Source: Anolis sagrei
Lineage: Eukaryota > Chordata > Lepidosauria > Squamata > Anolidae
Assembly: GCF_037176765.1 (NCBI RefSeq)
Contig: NC_090024.1
Span: 60,423,361 to 60,487,360 of the forward strand
DNA: 64,000 nucleotides
Direction: 5' to 3'
Of the stretch, positions 21,700 to 31,725 are shown one piece after another; positions within the stretch are counted from its first letter, which is position 1; every line of letters starts with the position of its first letter. The translations under genes were made by a program, and so were the position numbers. Under the pieces are notes generated by a model. That model was not told the DNA's origin. It did no database searches and saw nothing but the letters and a program-made list of their open reading frames with translations.

Positions 21700-22376
21700 T
21701 CCTTTTGTTGTTAATTTGTTCAGTCGTTTCCAACTCTTTGTGACCTCATGGACGAGTCCACGCCAGAGCTCCCTGTCAGCCGTCACCACCCCAGCTCCTT
21801 CAAGGTCAATCCAGTCACTTCAAGGATCCCATCCATCCATCTTGCCCTTGGTCGGCCCCTCTTCCTTTTTCCTTCCATTTTCCCCAGCATCATTGTCTTC
21901 TCTAAGCTTTCCTTTCTTCTCATGATGTGGCCAAAGTGCTTCATCTTTGCCTCTACTATCCTTCCCTCCAATGAGCAGTCAGGCTTTATTTCCTGAAGTA
22001 TGGACTGGTTGGATCTTCTTATGGTCCAAGGCACTCTCAGAACTTTCCTCCAGCACCCCAATTCAAAAGCTTCTTTCGCTCAGCCTTCCCTAAGGTCCAG
22101 CTCTCACATCCGTAGGTGACTATGGGGAATACCATTGCTTTAATTATGCATTGCTCTCCTCCCAAGAAGTAAGTGTCTCCTGATTTTCTGGCTGCAGTCT
22201 GCGTCTGCAGTCATCTTTGCACCTAGAAATACAAAGTCTGTCACTACCGACATGTTTTCTCCGTCTATTTCCCAGTTGTCAAGCATTCTTGTTGCCATAA
22301 TCTTGGTTTTATGTTTAGCTGCAACCCAGATTTTTCGCTTTCTTCTTTCACCTTCTTCTTTCACCTTCACCTTCAT
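21700..22376 (-). mobile_element. BovB (RTE) LINE 3' end
   Basis: The minus strand encodes the BovB tail: NWEIDGENMSVVTDFVFLGA, then KVLRVPWTIRRSNQSIL, MKHFGHIMRRKESLEK and KRKRGRPRARWMDGI. It ends with the 3' motif that Sauria SINEs share. Frames are broken. Confidence 0.9.
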
Positions 22377-22700
22377 CCTGGGATATAGGGCCTGCCTGGA
22401 AGGGCCCTATATTGCAGAATTAGGGCCCTTCCACACAGCCCTATATCCCAGAATATCAAGGCAGAAAATCCCACAATACCTGCTTTGAACTGGGTTATCT
22501 GAATCCACACTCAGATTCAACAGGTGTGTGGAAGTGCCCTAGTTCTGCAATATAGGGCCCTTTCAGGCAGGCCCTATATCCCAGGATCTGATTCCAGGTT
22601 TTCTGCTTTAAACTGGATTATATGAGTCCGCATCGCCAGATTATCTGGGATAAACAGAAAACCTGGGATCAGATCCTAGTATATAGGGCATGTCTAAAGG
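22377..22700. mobile_element. Palindromic MITE with a second MITE inserted at its centre
   Basis: The outer arms at about 22378-22423 and 22546-22593 are inverse copies. Between them sits a cccttccacacagcc-family copy (about 22424-22541). A further palindrome continues to 22700. Confidence 0.65.
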
Positions 22701-22813
22701 GCCCATAGATGTACTGAATCAGTGCTATTTGCAACTGGTACTCTTTTCACCGACCACCTGCCTGATTTCATTCTTTGACTTGCAATGGGAGATGGCGCCC
22801 CTCTGATTATCCA

Positions 22814-23024
22814 CAGGTGCATCTACATTGTAGAATTAATGCTGTTTGATACCACTTAAGCTACCATGACTCAATGCTATGGAATCATGGAAACTGTAGG
22901 TTGAAAAGACACAAGCACTCTTTGGCAGAGAAGGCTAAATACTCCCAGGACTCCATAGCATTGAGCCATAGCAGTTAAAGGGATGTCAAACTGCATTCAT
23001 TCTACAATGCAGATGCATCCAGAC
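22814..23024. mobile_element. Palindromic MITE (gcatctaca family)
   Basis: The ends tgcatctacattgtagaatt and the inverse tctacaatgcagatgca flank an imperfect palindrome. It contains ccatgactcaatgctatgg and its inverse. About 210 bp. Confidence 0.75.
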
Positions 23025-23227
23025 TCCATTTCCAGCTGCCACTACCATTGCCAGATGCTTTGCATTTTAACTGTTTCCTTCTTCCCATTTGCTGGTGTCA
23101 CTGTATCCCTTTGCTCACTCACCGCTTTCTTTCCTGCTTTGGGTCCCACACCTAAACTCCCTCGCAGTAGGGAAAGAGCAGACAAAAAAATTGTTACTAT
23201 TTTGCAACACAGAATTTATGTAATATT

Positions 23228-23266
23228 AGCCGTCCCCTGCCATGCGTTGCTGTGGCCCAGTCTGTG
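23228..23266 (-). mobile_element. Helitron 3' terminus fragment
   Basis: The minus strand ends ggggacggctaat after ccacagcaacgcatgg. This matches the 3' end of the Helitron at 14009-14572. Confidence 0.65.
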
Positions 23267-23267
23267 T

Positions 23268-24530
23268 ACCACCACTTTAACTGCTATGGCTTCATAGCTC
23301 TATGCTATGAAGCCATGGGAGTTCTAGTTTCACAAGGCATTTAGTCTCATCTGCCAAAGAGTTCTGGTGCCTCACCAAACTACAACTCCCAGTATTCTAT
23401 AGCATTGAGCCATGGCAGTTTGAACAGAGGCTCTCTGAAGCTCTAGGTGCTCTTACTGCCTATTACAGGGAAAACCAGCTGATTTCTAATCCATCTAAAA
23501 CACAGGCATGTGCTTTTCATCTTAGGAACAGACAAGCATCCTGAGCTCTGAGGATTAACTGGGAAGGAATCCCACTGGCACATTGCAGCACACCCAAATA
23601 CCTGGGAGTTACCCTGGACTCTGACCTACAAGAAGTACTGCCTGAATATCAAGCAAGAAGTGGGCACTAGAAACAATATCATACGAAAGCTGACTGGCAC
23701 AACCTGGGGATCACAATCAGATACAGTGAAGACATCCGCCCTTGTGCTATGCTACTCTGCTGCTAAGTATGCATGCCCAGTGTGGAACGCATCTCACCAC
23801 ACTAAAACAGTAGATGTGGCTCTTAATGAGACATGCTGCATTATCACGGGGTGTCTGCGCCCTACACCACTGAAGAAATTACACTGTTCAGCCAGTATTG
23901 CACCACCTGACACCTGGCGGGAGTAGCAATGCATAGTGAAAGGACCAAGGCAGTGACATCTCCGGCCCACCCCGTTTGGGCATCAGCCAGTACGCCAATG
24001 ACTTAAATCAAGAAATAGTTTTCTAAGATCTACAGAGACACTCGCTGGAACACTTCAGCAAACGAGAGTCCAAAAGTGGCAGGCTCAAACCCAGAACCTC
24101 AATCAGTGGCTGATACCAAATGAGAGACTCCCTCCTGGTCACACAGAAAACTGGGCGACTTGGAAGGCGCTGAACAGACTCTGCTCTAGTACCACGAGAT
24201 GCAGAGCCAACCTTAAGAAATAGGGCTACAAAGTGGAATCCACGACATGCGAGTGTGGAGAAGAGCAAACCACTAACCTCCTGCTGCAATGCAACCTGAG
24301 CCCTGCCACATGCACAATGGAGGACCTTCGCGCAGCAACACTAGAGGCACTGTTGGTCAAAGGACATTGAATAGAATACCAAGTCTGCAAACTTTGTGTT
24401 TTGTTTGTTTGTTTGTTTTTAATGCAATACAACTGTTTTGATTTGCTCCTGACATGATAAATAAATAGCCATGGCAGTTAAAGTGGTGTCAAACTGCAGT
24501 AATCCTACAGTACAGATGCATCCATAGTAC
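23268..24530. mobile_element. gcatctaca-family MITE split by a LINE
   Basis: The left part is 23268-23420 and the right part 24467-24530. Together they give one MITE like that at 22814. The join is a 13-bp duplication agccatggcagtt at 23408-23420 and 24467-24479. Confidence 0.85.
23421..24466 (+). mobile_element. 5'-truncated LINE (family ending gacatgataaataaat)
   Basis: It encodes NQLISNPSKTQACAFHLRNR and TPKYLGVTLDSDL (end of RT), then ALVLCYSAAKYACPVWNASH, ETCCIITGCLRPTPLKKL, and a C-terminal CECGEEQTTN..LQCNLSP finger-like motif. It ends in tgacatgataaat. The clade was not settled (possibly Vingi or a related group). It is flanked by a 13-bp target duplication. Several frame breaks. Confidence 0.82.
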
Positions 24531-24649
24531 CCCTTCCTACCCCCATCAGTCCTGGCACACAAAAGTTTACTATCAGTGGACTGGGGAGCCATAGATGTTG
24601 TCTATGTATTGTTGTGCTTGCTGTAGTAAAGGCAAGAAGCATTGGCAGG

Positions 24650-24890
24650 GCTAGAGATCATAGACGAGAAGGCCCAAGCTGCAGCACTTTGCTCAGTCTC
24701 TGACCCAGACGCTCTTCTCTTCTACGCATGCGCAAACGAGGCGGCATGTCAGGTTCTCCGCCGGAAATGCGGGTCCAGCTTCCGGAGGATTGTTGGGGAA
24801 GAGCCAGGAGGCAATGACAGTCAGGTGTTCGGACGCGCAATGAAGCGCTGCAGCTCCAGAGTTCGAGGAAGATAGTAGTCGCACATACAC
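24650..24890. promoter_or_regulatory. CpG-rich patch with NRF1-like and ETS-like sites
   Basis: The patch contains acgcatgcgcaaac (NRF1-like palindrome), ccggaaatgcgg and cttccgg (ETS-like), and several further CpGs in otherwise CpG-poor DNA. It looks like a housekeeping promoter without an attached exon that I can recognise. It could be the former SNRPD1 promoter or an upstream ESCO1 promoter. Confidence 0.45.
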
Positions 24891-24994
24891 TTCAGGTTCT
24901 GCAATGCAGTACTTACAATCCACCACAATGGAAGGCAAAAGTATTGTCATGATGAGGAAAATCAACATGGTAACCAATCAGCTAAATATGTTGT

Positions 24995-25830
24995 TTTCTA
25001 AATTTTATTCTAAAGCTTTTGACTGTATGGAGCATAATAAACCGTGGCAAGTTCTTGGTGGTATGGGGATCCCAAGTCACCTTGTCTGTCTCCTGAGCAA
25101 TCTTGTACAATGACCAAGTAGAACACCATGAAACAACCGACTGGTTCAACACTGGGAAAGGAGTAGGGCAGGGCTCTATACTCTCACCCGACCTCTTCAA
25201 CATGCATCCAGAACACATCATGCAACGTGCGGGGCTTGAGGAATCCAAGGCTGGAGTTAAAATTGCTGGAAGAAATATTAACAACCTTAGATATGCAGAT
25301 GATACCACTTTGATGGCTGAAAGTGAGGAGGAGCTGAGGAGACTTCTAACCAAGGTGAAAGAAGAAAGTGCAAAAGTAGGGTGGCAGTTAAACATAAATA
25401 AACCCAAGATTATGGCAACTAGACTGATTGATAACTGACAAATAGAGGGAGAAAACATAGGGGCAGTGACGACTTTGTATTTCTAGGTTCAAAAATTACT
25501 TTAGATGCTGACTACAGCCAGGAAAGATGCTTACTACTCCTTGGGAGGAGAGCAATGACCAGTCTCGATAAAATAGTGAAGAGTAGAGACATCACACTGG
25601 CAATAAAGATCCGTATAGTTAAAGCAATGGTATTTCCTGTAGTAACATATGGATGCCATAGCTGGACCATAAGGAAGGCTGAGCGAAGGAAGATAGATGC
25701 TTTTGAACTGTGATGCTGGAGGAAAATTCTGAGAGTGCTTTGGACTGCGAAAAGATCAAACTAGTCCATACTTCAGGAAATATAGCCTGACTGCTTACTG
25801 GAGGGAAGGATAGTAGAGGCAAAGATGGGG
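24995..25830 (+). mobile_element. BovB LINE, reverse transcriptase to C-terminal region
   Basis: The plus strand reads SKAFDCMEHNKPWQVLGGMGIP, GVGQGSILSPDLFN, NNLRYADDTTLMAESEEELRR, NKPKIMATRLIDN and further segments with broken frames. It is truncated at both ends. Confidence 0.9.
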
Positions 25831-25934
25831 ATACCAAGATGCTTGTTTATAAAGCCCTCCCAATCTTGTTATATTCCTGTGAAACATATGAAAGAGCTGA
25901 ACTAGTAGTTTCTTAAATTGCCTCAAACTTCTAG

Positions 25935-26212
25935 TGCAGCTTGGGTGTGGTGCTCATCTCCATTTCTAAGCCAAAGAGCTGGTGTTGTCCATCCACACCT
26001 CCAAGATCATGTGGCTAGCATGACTGCATGGAGCGCCGTTACCTTCCCGCCAGATCTATTGATCTACTCACATTTGCATGTTTTCGAACTGCTAGGTAGG
26101 CAGAAGCTGGGGCTGACAGCGGAAGCTCATTCTGTTCCATGGATTCGAACCTGTGACCTTTTGGTCAACAAACTGAGTGCTTTAACCCACTGCCCTGGGG
26201 GCTCCCAAGTAT
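25935..26212 (-). mobile_element. Sauria SINE, 3'-truncated
   Basis: The minus strand starts gagcccccagggcagtgggtt, has a tRNA-like B box ggttcgaatcc, and loses the BovB-like tail. It is followed by a (CA)n tract at 26222-26242. Confidence 0.85.
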
Positions 26213-26289
26213 GTATGTGTGTATACACACACACACACACACATATGCACACAATGTGTATCTAATGTATGTAATGAGTGTGTATGTAT

Positions 26290-27996
26290 GTATGTTGTTG
26301 TTCTTCATTTGTTCAGTCGTTTCCGACTCTTTGTGACCTCATGGACCAGTCCACACCAGAGCTCCCTGTCGACCAGCTCCTTCAAGGTCAATCCAGTCAT
26401 TTCAAGGATGCCATCCATTCATCTTGCTCTTGGTCGGCCCCTCTTCCTTTTTCCTTCCATTTTCCCCAGCATCATTGCCTTCTCTAAGCTTTCCTTTCTT
26501 CTCATGATGTGGCCAAAGTACTTCATCTTGGCCTCTACTATTCTTCCCTTCAATGAGCAGTCGGGCATTATTTCCTGAAGTATGGACTGGTTGGATCTTC
26601 TCGCAGTCCAAGGCACTCTCAGAACTTTCCTCCAACACCACAGTTCAAAAGCATCTATCTTCCTTCTTTCAGCCTTCCTTAAGGTCCAGCTCTCACATCC
26701 ATAGGTGACTATGGGGAATACCATTGCTTTAACTATGCAGATCTTGGTTGCCAGTGTGATGTCTCTACTCCTCACTATTTTACCAAGATTGGTCATTGCT
26801 CTCCTCCCAAGAAGTAAGCGTCTCCTGATTTCCTGGCTGCAGTCTGCGTCTGCAGTAATCTTTGCACCTAGAAATACAAAGTCTGTCATGGCCTCCACAT
26901 TTTCTCCCTCTATTTTCCAGTTGTCAATCATTCTTGCTGCCATGATCTTGGTTTTTTTGATGTTTAGCAGCAACCCAGCATTTGCGCTTTCTTCTTTCAC
27001 CTTGATTAGAAGGCTCCTCAGCTCCTCCTCGCTTTCGGCCATCAGAGTGGTGTCATCTGCATATCTGAGGTTGTTAATGTTTCTTCCAGCAATCTTAACC
27101 CCAGCCTTGCATTCATCAAGCCCCACACATTGCATGATGTGTTCTGCATACAAGTTGAATAGGTTGGGGGAGAGTATACAAACCTGCCGTACGCCTTTCC
27201 CAATCTTGAACCAGTCTGTTTTGACTGTTGCTACTTGGTCCTTACACAGATTCCTCAGGAGAGAGACAAGGTGATTTGGTATGCCCATACCACCAAGAAC
27301 CCAGAACCTCAACCAATGGCTGATACCAGATGAGAGACTTCCCCCTGGGCACACAGAGGACTGGGCGATTTGAAAGGTGCTGAACAGACTGCACTCTGGC
27401 ACCACGAGATGCAGAGCCAACCTTCAGAAATGGGGCTACAAAGTGGAATCCTCGACATGTGAGTGTGGAGAGGAGCAAACCACTGACCACCTGCTGCAAT
27501 GCAACCTGAGCCCTGCCACATGCACGATGGAGGACCTTCTTGCAGCAACACCAGAGGCACTCCAAGTGGCCAGATACTGGTCAAAGGACATTTAATCAAC
27601 TACCAAACTCACAAATTGTGTATTCTGTCTGTCTGTTTGCTTTGTTCTGTTAGAAATGTAATATAATATGACGTTGTCCTGACACGACAAATAAATACCA
27701 CCAAGAACTTGCCACAATGTATTATGATCCATATAGTCAAAGGCTTTAGAATAGTCAATGAAATAGATGTTTTTCTGAAACTGCCTGCCTTTCTCCATTA
27801 TCCAGGGGATAATGGCAATTTGGTCTCTCATTCTTCTGCTTTTTCTGAACCCAACTTGCATATCTTGCAACTCTCTCTCTCCATGTATTGCTGGAGTCTT
27901 CCTTGCAGGATCTTGAGCATTACCTTACTGGCATGAGAAATAAGGACCACTGTATGGAAGTTTGAGGAGTCTTTAGCATTTCCCTTTTTTGTTAAG
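26290..27996 (-). mobile_element. BovB LINE interrupted by another LINE
   Basis: The longest BovB copy in the window. On the minus strand a nearly continuous frame (about 27298-26410) covers VLGGMGIPNHLVSLL, GVRQVCILSPNLFN, the NNLRYADDTTLMAE catalytic motif, AMTNLGKIVRSRDITLATK, YGCESWTLRKAERRKIDAFELWC and KRKRGRPRAR. The upstream part (IAIIPWIMEKGRQFQKN, YFIDYSKAFDYMDHN) resumes at 27709-27900 beyond a 394-bp insertion. The copy is 5'-truncated near 28000. Confidence 0.92.
27301..27694 (+). mobile_element. LINE 3' end inserted in BovB, 14-bp duplication
   Basis: It is the same family as 23421-24466 and encodes MLNRLHSGTTRCRANLQKWG, CECGEEQTTDHLLQC and ARYWSKDI, ending gacacgacaaataa. The 14-bp repeat ataccaccaagaac at 27287-27300 and 27695-27708 is a perfect target duplication. 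Confidence 0.92.
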
Positions 27997-28039
27997 TTGA
28001 TGCTTGTGTATGTCTATGGAAACTTTTTCCCCTTGACTC

Positions 28040-28470
28040 TGCGCCCACTCACATGGAGTGCCGCGAAGGACAACCGGAAATGGTTGTTCAGTGTAGTCTC
28101 TTCAGATTGCCGCAGCCCTTGGGAGCGGCAATGATAAATACCCGGATATTGGGAGGCGTTCTGGTCGCTTCCTTTCCACTCCGAGCGCTCTTCGGAGGCA
28201 CCGGCCGGCCGGGTGACAGGCGGAAAGGAAGGACCTGCGCGAGGGCGGCAGTGCGCGTGCACGGGGCGCGCGAGAGAGAGGGGAAGGGGGCGCGCGCTCG
28301 CTCGCACTCGTTCGCTCGCCCACTCTGCTAAGGAAGCGACTTTTTGTTGTTGTTGTTGTTCCGGAGGCGCCCTCGCTCGCGCCCTCCAAGGCACCGCTTC
28401 CTTCTAAGGTAAAGAAGAGAGAGAGGCCTGCTTGGCTTCCTCATGCAGTTTGGGAGGGGAGGGGAGGGGG
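28040..28470 (+). promoter_or_regulatory. ESCO1: CpG island: probable ESCO1 promoter and first exon
   Basis: The densest CpG stretch of the window, with an ETS-like caaccggaaatgg at 28072-28084, gcgcgtgcacg and repeated gcgcg motifs and CTCGCTCG runs. It lies 5' of ESCO1 on the same strand, where the human gene also has its island. A plausible first-exon donor is cttctaag|gtaaag with the exon ending at 28408. Confidence 0.75.
28300..28408 (+). other. ESCO1: ESCO1 5' UTR exon 1 (end inferred)
   Basis: The left end is arbitrary because no start site can be read. Direct splicing of this donor to the coding exon at 31724 would give AAGAG-ATG-G, with G at -3 and +4, a good start context. Confidence 0.4.
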
Positions 28471-28584
28471 AGGTATGAAAATGGAAGGAAATCTACAGAG
28501 GCTTCGGCCTCCCTTCCTCGTCTTCTTCCTCCACTTCCTTATGGTGCCTCCCTCAGAGAGGAGGAGGGGATTGTATTCTATTTA

Positions 28585-28850
28585 CAGTACACTCTCGGTT
28601 AACTGGAACTCTCCAGCAACTGGCAGAAAGATGGAAGACCTAGCACTTGAATTAAAATACATATGTAATAGAGTAAAACTTTGATTCATCTTAATTTGCT
28701 GTTAATTACTGTAATTCAATGTGAACATCAAGTCAATAGAGACTTTATGGTGTTTTATATATATACTGGATAGGCCTATGTTTTCAGAGTAACTCTCAAG
28801 CAACCAGAAACCTATCCACCAATGGGTGCTGGTTTACTGAGAGTCTACTG
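28585..28850. mobile_element. Tigger-like DNA transposon, non-autonomous
   Basis: The ends cagtacactctcggttaact and gtttactgagagtctactg are inverted. TA precedes the left end. Confidence 0.65.
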
Positions 28851-28968
28851 CAGAGCTTTCCAAACTTTTCATGTTGGTGACAGGTTTTTTAGACATGCAC
28901 CCTTTCGCAACACAGGAATTCAGTTTTACTGGCAAACCGGAGGTTAAACCAACTCTTTATAAGAGTTT
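28851..28968. mobile_element. hAT MITE fragment (cagagctttccaaac family)
   Basis: It begins cagagctttccaaacttttc and matches the left half of the complete copy at 57284-57559. The right half is missing. Confidence 0.65.
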
Positions 28969-29016
28969 CATAGAAGATAGATAGATATGATACATTCATA
29001 GAGATTATATATATAT

Positions 29017-29360
29017 TCCCTGAGAGTGCCTTGGACTGCGAGAAGATCCAACCAGTCCATCCTCCAGGAAATAAAGCCCGACTGCTCATTGGAGGGAAGG
29101 ATACCAGAGACAAAGTTGAAGTCCTTTGGCCACATCATGAGAAGACAGCAAAGCCTAGAGAAGACAATGATGCTGGGGAAAGTAGAAGGTAAAAGGAAGA
29201 GGGGCTGACCAAGGGCAAGATGGATGGATGGCATCCTTGAAGTGACTGGACTGACTTTGAAGGAGCTGGGGGTGGTGACGGCCGACAGGGAGCTCTGGCG
29301 TGGGCTGGTCCATGAGGTCACAAAGAGTCGGAGACGACTGAACGAATTAACAACAACAAT
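29017..29360 (+). mobile_element. BovB LINE 3' end
   Basis: The plus strand reads PWTARRSNQSILQEIKPDC, FGHIMRRQQSLEKTMML, RWMDGILEVTGLTLKELGV and EVTKSRRRLNEL, then a short acaaca tail. Confidence 0.9.
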
Positions 29361-29364
29361 ATAT

Positions 29365-29940
29365 ATATTCAAGGTGCAGGTTCTTACCTACAAAGCCCTG
29401 AACGATTTGGGACCTGCCTACCTGCGTGATCGTAGTATATGAACCCACATGATTCCTTTGATCTTCCGGGAAGGCCCTGCTCTCGATCCCACCAGCATCG
29501 CAGGTGTGATTGGTGGGGACGAGAGAGAGGGCCTTTTCAGTGGTGGCCCCTCGACTCTGGAACTCACTCCCTAAAGACATCAGACAGGCTCCAACTTTGG
29601 CAGTCTTCAGGAGGAACTTGAAGACGTGGCTGTTCCAGTGTGCCTTCCCGGAATAATGACCCCATAGCACTTTGTCCTCCAAAGCACTTTACATTTCTTT
29701 AGGTCTGCTCGTATGCCCTTCCACAAACACCAGTATCACCTTCCGTTCATGTCCCAGCATTATTTCCAATTTTAACTTAACATTTGGCCTTCCCACTGTT
29801 TTTAATTGTGTGTTGTTTTATTGATAATGTTGTCTATGTGTTTTAATTGCTTGTATTGTTGTTATTGCTTGTACTGTTGTGTTTGGGCTCCGCCTCATGT
29901 AAGCCGCACCGAGTCCCTTGGGGAGATGGTAGCGGGGTAC

Positions 29941-29985
<45 letters not shown>
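29365..29985 (+). mobile_element. L2-type LINE 3' end
   Basis: The plus strand reads QVLTYKALNDLGPAYLRD, then segments like STLELTP and LKTWLFQCAFP. The 3' UTR contains taagccgcaccgagtccctt and ends in (ATT)n at 29951-29985. Confidence 0.8.
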
Positions 29986-29986
<1 letters not shown>

Positions 29987-30144
29987 GGCTGGAGTTACAC
30001 TTCAAAAATGTACCTGTTCTGACTTACGTACAAGTTCAGTTTAAGAACAAATTTACAGAGCCCATCCTGTTTGTAACTTTGGAATTGCCTGCACATATGT
30101 ATAATGTGCAGGCAATTCACATACACACACTCACATACACATAA

Positions 30145-30477
30145 GTAAAGGTAAAGGTTTCTCCTTAACATAAAGTCTAGTTGTGGCCAACTCTCGGGTG
30201 TGGTGCTCATTTCCATTTCTAAACCGAAGAGCCAGCATTGTCTGTAAACACCTCCAAGGTCATGTGGCCAACATGACTGCATGGAGCACTGTTACCTTCC
30301 CACAGAAGCGGTACCAATTTATCTATTCACATTTGCATGTTTTCAAACTGCTAGGTTGGCAGAAGCTGGGGCTAACAAAAGGAGCTCGCCCCGTCTAGCG
30401 GATTCAAGCTGCCAACCTTTTGGTCAGCAAGTTCAGCAGCTCAGCGCTTTAACCCGCTGCGCCACCGGGGGCTCTCA
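30145..30477 (-). mobile_element. Sauria SINE, near full length
   Basis: The minus strand starts gagcccccggtggcgcagcg and runs through the tRNA-like head and conserved body to the gagaaacctttacctttac tail. Confidence 0.92.
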
Positions 30478-30485
30478 CATATATA

Positions 30486-30517
<32 letters not shown>

Positions 30518-30540
30518 GATAGATAGATAGATAGATAGCG
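30478..30540. repeat. (AT)n, (GTAT)n and (AGAT)n microsatellite
   Basis: Three adjoining short tandem arrays directly beyond the head of the Sauria SINE. Confidence 0.9.
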
Positions 30541-31294
30541 TGCGCACACATGCACGCATGTTTTGGGTAGCATAAGGAAGTGTTAACATTCCTGTGGTAT
30601 TTATTTTGAGGTCTGCCCCTGTTTAGAAGATTTTGCCTCACTTTTTGTCCCTATGATAATTGGATTTTGAAAAAATTGGCTTGTTTAGGAAACACTGATT
30701 GGTGAGAAAGCTTCAATGGAGACTCCTTTCCCACCATGATAACTCTTTCAGGAGTGAATTTCCCTTCCAAGGAGTAGATTTCTCTCCCTTCCTGTTGTTT
30801 CACCTGTGTTCTTACCTGGGAGTAATTTGTAAGTTGAATGTTTGTAACTCGGGCACTGTCTGCACATGGTTTGAACATGTAAATCCATCCTGAGGTTTGT
30901 TGCAATGTCCAGGTTGCCATTGTTTTTCCTATTATTGCTAAAATTAAATAAATCATGGATTGTGACTGGTTTGTATACTAACTTTTGCTGCTGTCAGTAG
31001 ACTTTAATAGCTAACATTTCTTACTGTGTTGCCTGCTGCATTCTAATTGTAAGGATATCTGGGAATTGTAGTCCAACAGTCTGAAAGGCACATTTTGCCC
31101 CACCTCCCATTTCTTAACCCAAATAGGTTCCTCGCTGTGTAGATGTTCTGTAAAACAGCTTTATGTAACTCTCTGAACTCAGCGTTGTCCTTCATATGTT
31201 TCATATGTACTTGATTTTAATCCTCAAACAAATTCTGAACTTATGTGGAATGTTAAGATCAAGAAATGCTGAAATGTGTAGGTTACATGTTAAA

Positions 31295-31380
31295 CCAAGC
31301 TTGCAAACTTTGTGTTCTGTTCGTTTGTTTGTTAAAAAATGCAGTGCAACTGTTTGGTCTGCTCCTGACACAATAAATAA
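31295..31380 (+). mobile_element. 86-bp LINE tail with 8-bp duplication
   Basis: It has the same 3' end as the LINE at 23421-24466 (gcaaactttgtgttctgttc ... cctgacacaataaata). The flanks atgttaaa at 31287-31294 and 31381-31388 are identical. Confidence 0.7.
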
Positions 31381-31515
31381 ATGTTAAATTCTCAGATTCT
31401 AAGAGAATTAGCAAGCCAGTTTGAAATATAACTTCAAAATGTGGTTCCAGATAATTAAACTTGGGGATATTTGTAAAATAGTTATCTGAGTAATATTTTG
31501 TTTCTGTGTTTATAG

Positions 31516-31620
31516 GAGATATATAACACTCTCTTTGGATGCAAATGTATGAGGAATGTGTTTTTCACAGATCATAACATTTCTTCTACTGAGACAAGGT
31601 GCACTTTTAAAACAGTACCT
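31516..31620 (+). other. ESCO1: Possible alternative ESCO1 5' UTR exon
   Basis: Acceptor tctgtgtttatag before 31516 and donor gtgagt after 31620 bound 105 bp just upstream of the first coding exon. It contains ATGs out of frame with ESCO1. This is inference from splice signals only. Confidence 0.3.
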
Positions 31621-31725
31621 GTGAGTAAGCTAAACCATCGTGTAAACATTTGTATTTAATTTCTTATTTATGCAGAAGTAGTAGGAAAGACTGTAGAAAT
31701 GACATAATACTTGTCTTTTTCAGAG

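Larger units (their letters stand above)
29990..30905. mobile_element. Tigger-type DNA element split by a SINE and simple repeats
   Basis: The left part (to about 30115) has cctgttctgacttacgta and the right part (about 30541-30905) ends with ttgtaactcgggcactgtctgca. The same kind of ends flank 10130-10580. A Sauria SINE and AT/GT repeats lie between. Confidence 0.5.

Noticed and set aside
21053-22720. Repeated ctatatcccagaatatcaag units considered as a CRISPR-like array
   Set aside because: Units are palindromic MITEs of unequal spacing in a vertebrate genome.
26705-27274. 189-codon plus-strand frame
   Set aside because: Antisense of the BovB reverse transcriptase; no independent homology.
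28014-28407. Several long frames on both strands of the CpG island
   Set aside because: GC-rich sequence lacks stop codons by chance; repetitive Arg/Ala content, no homology.
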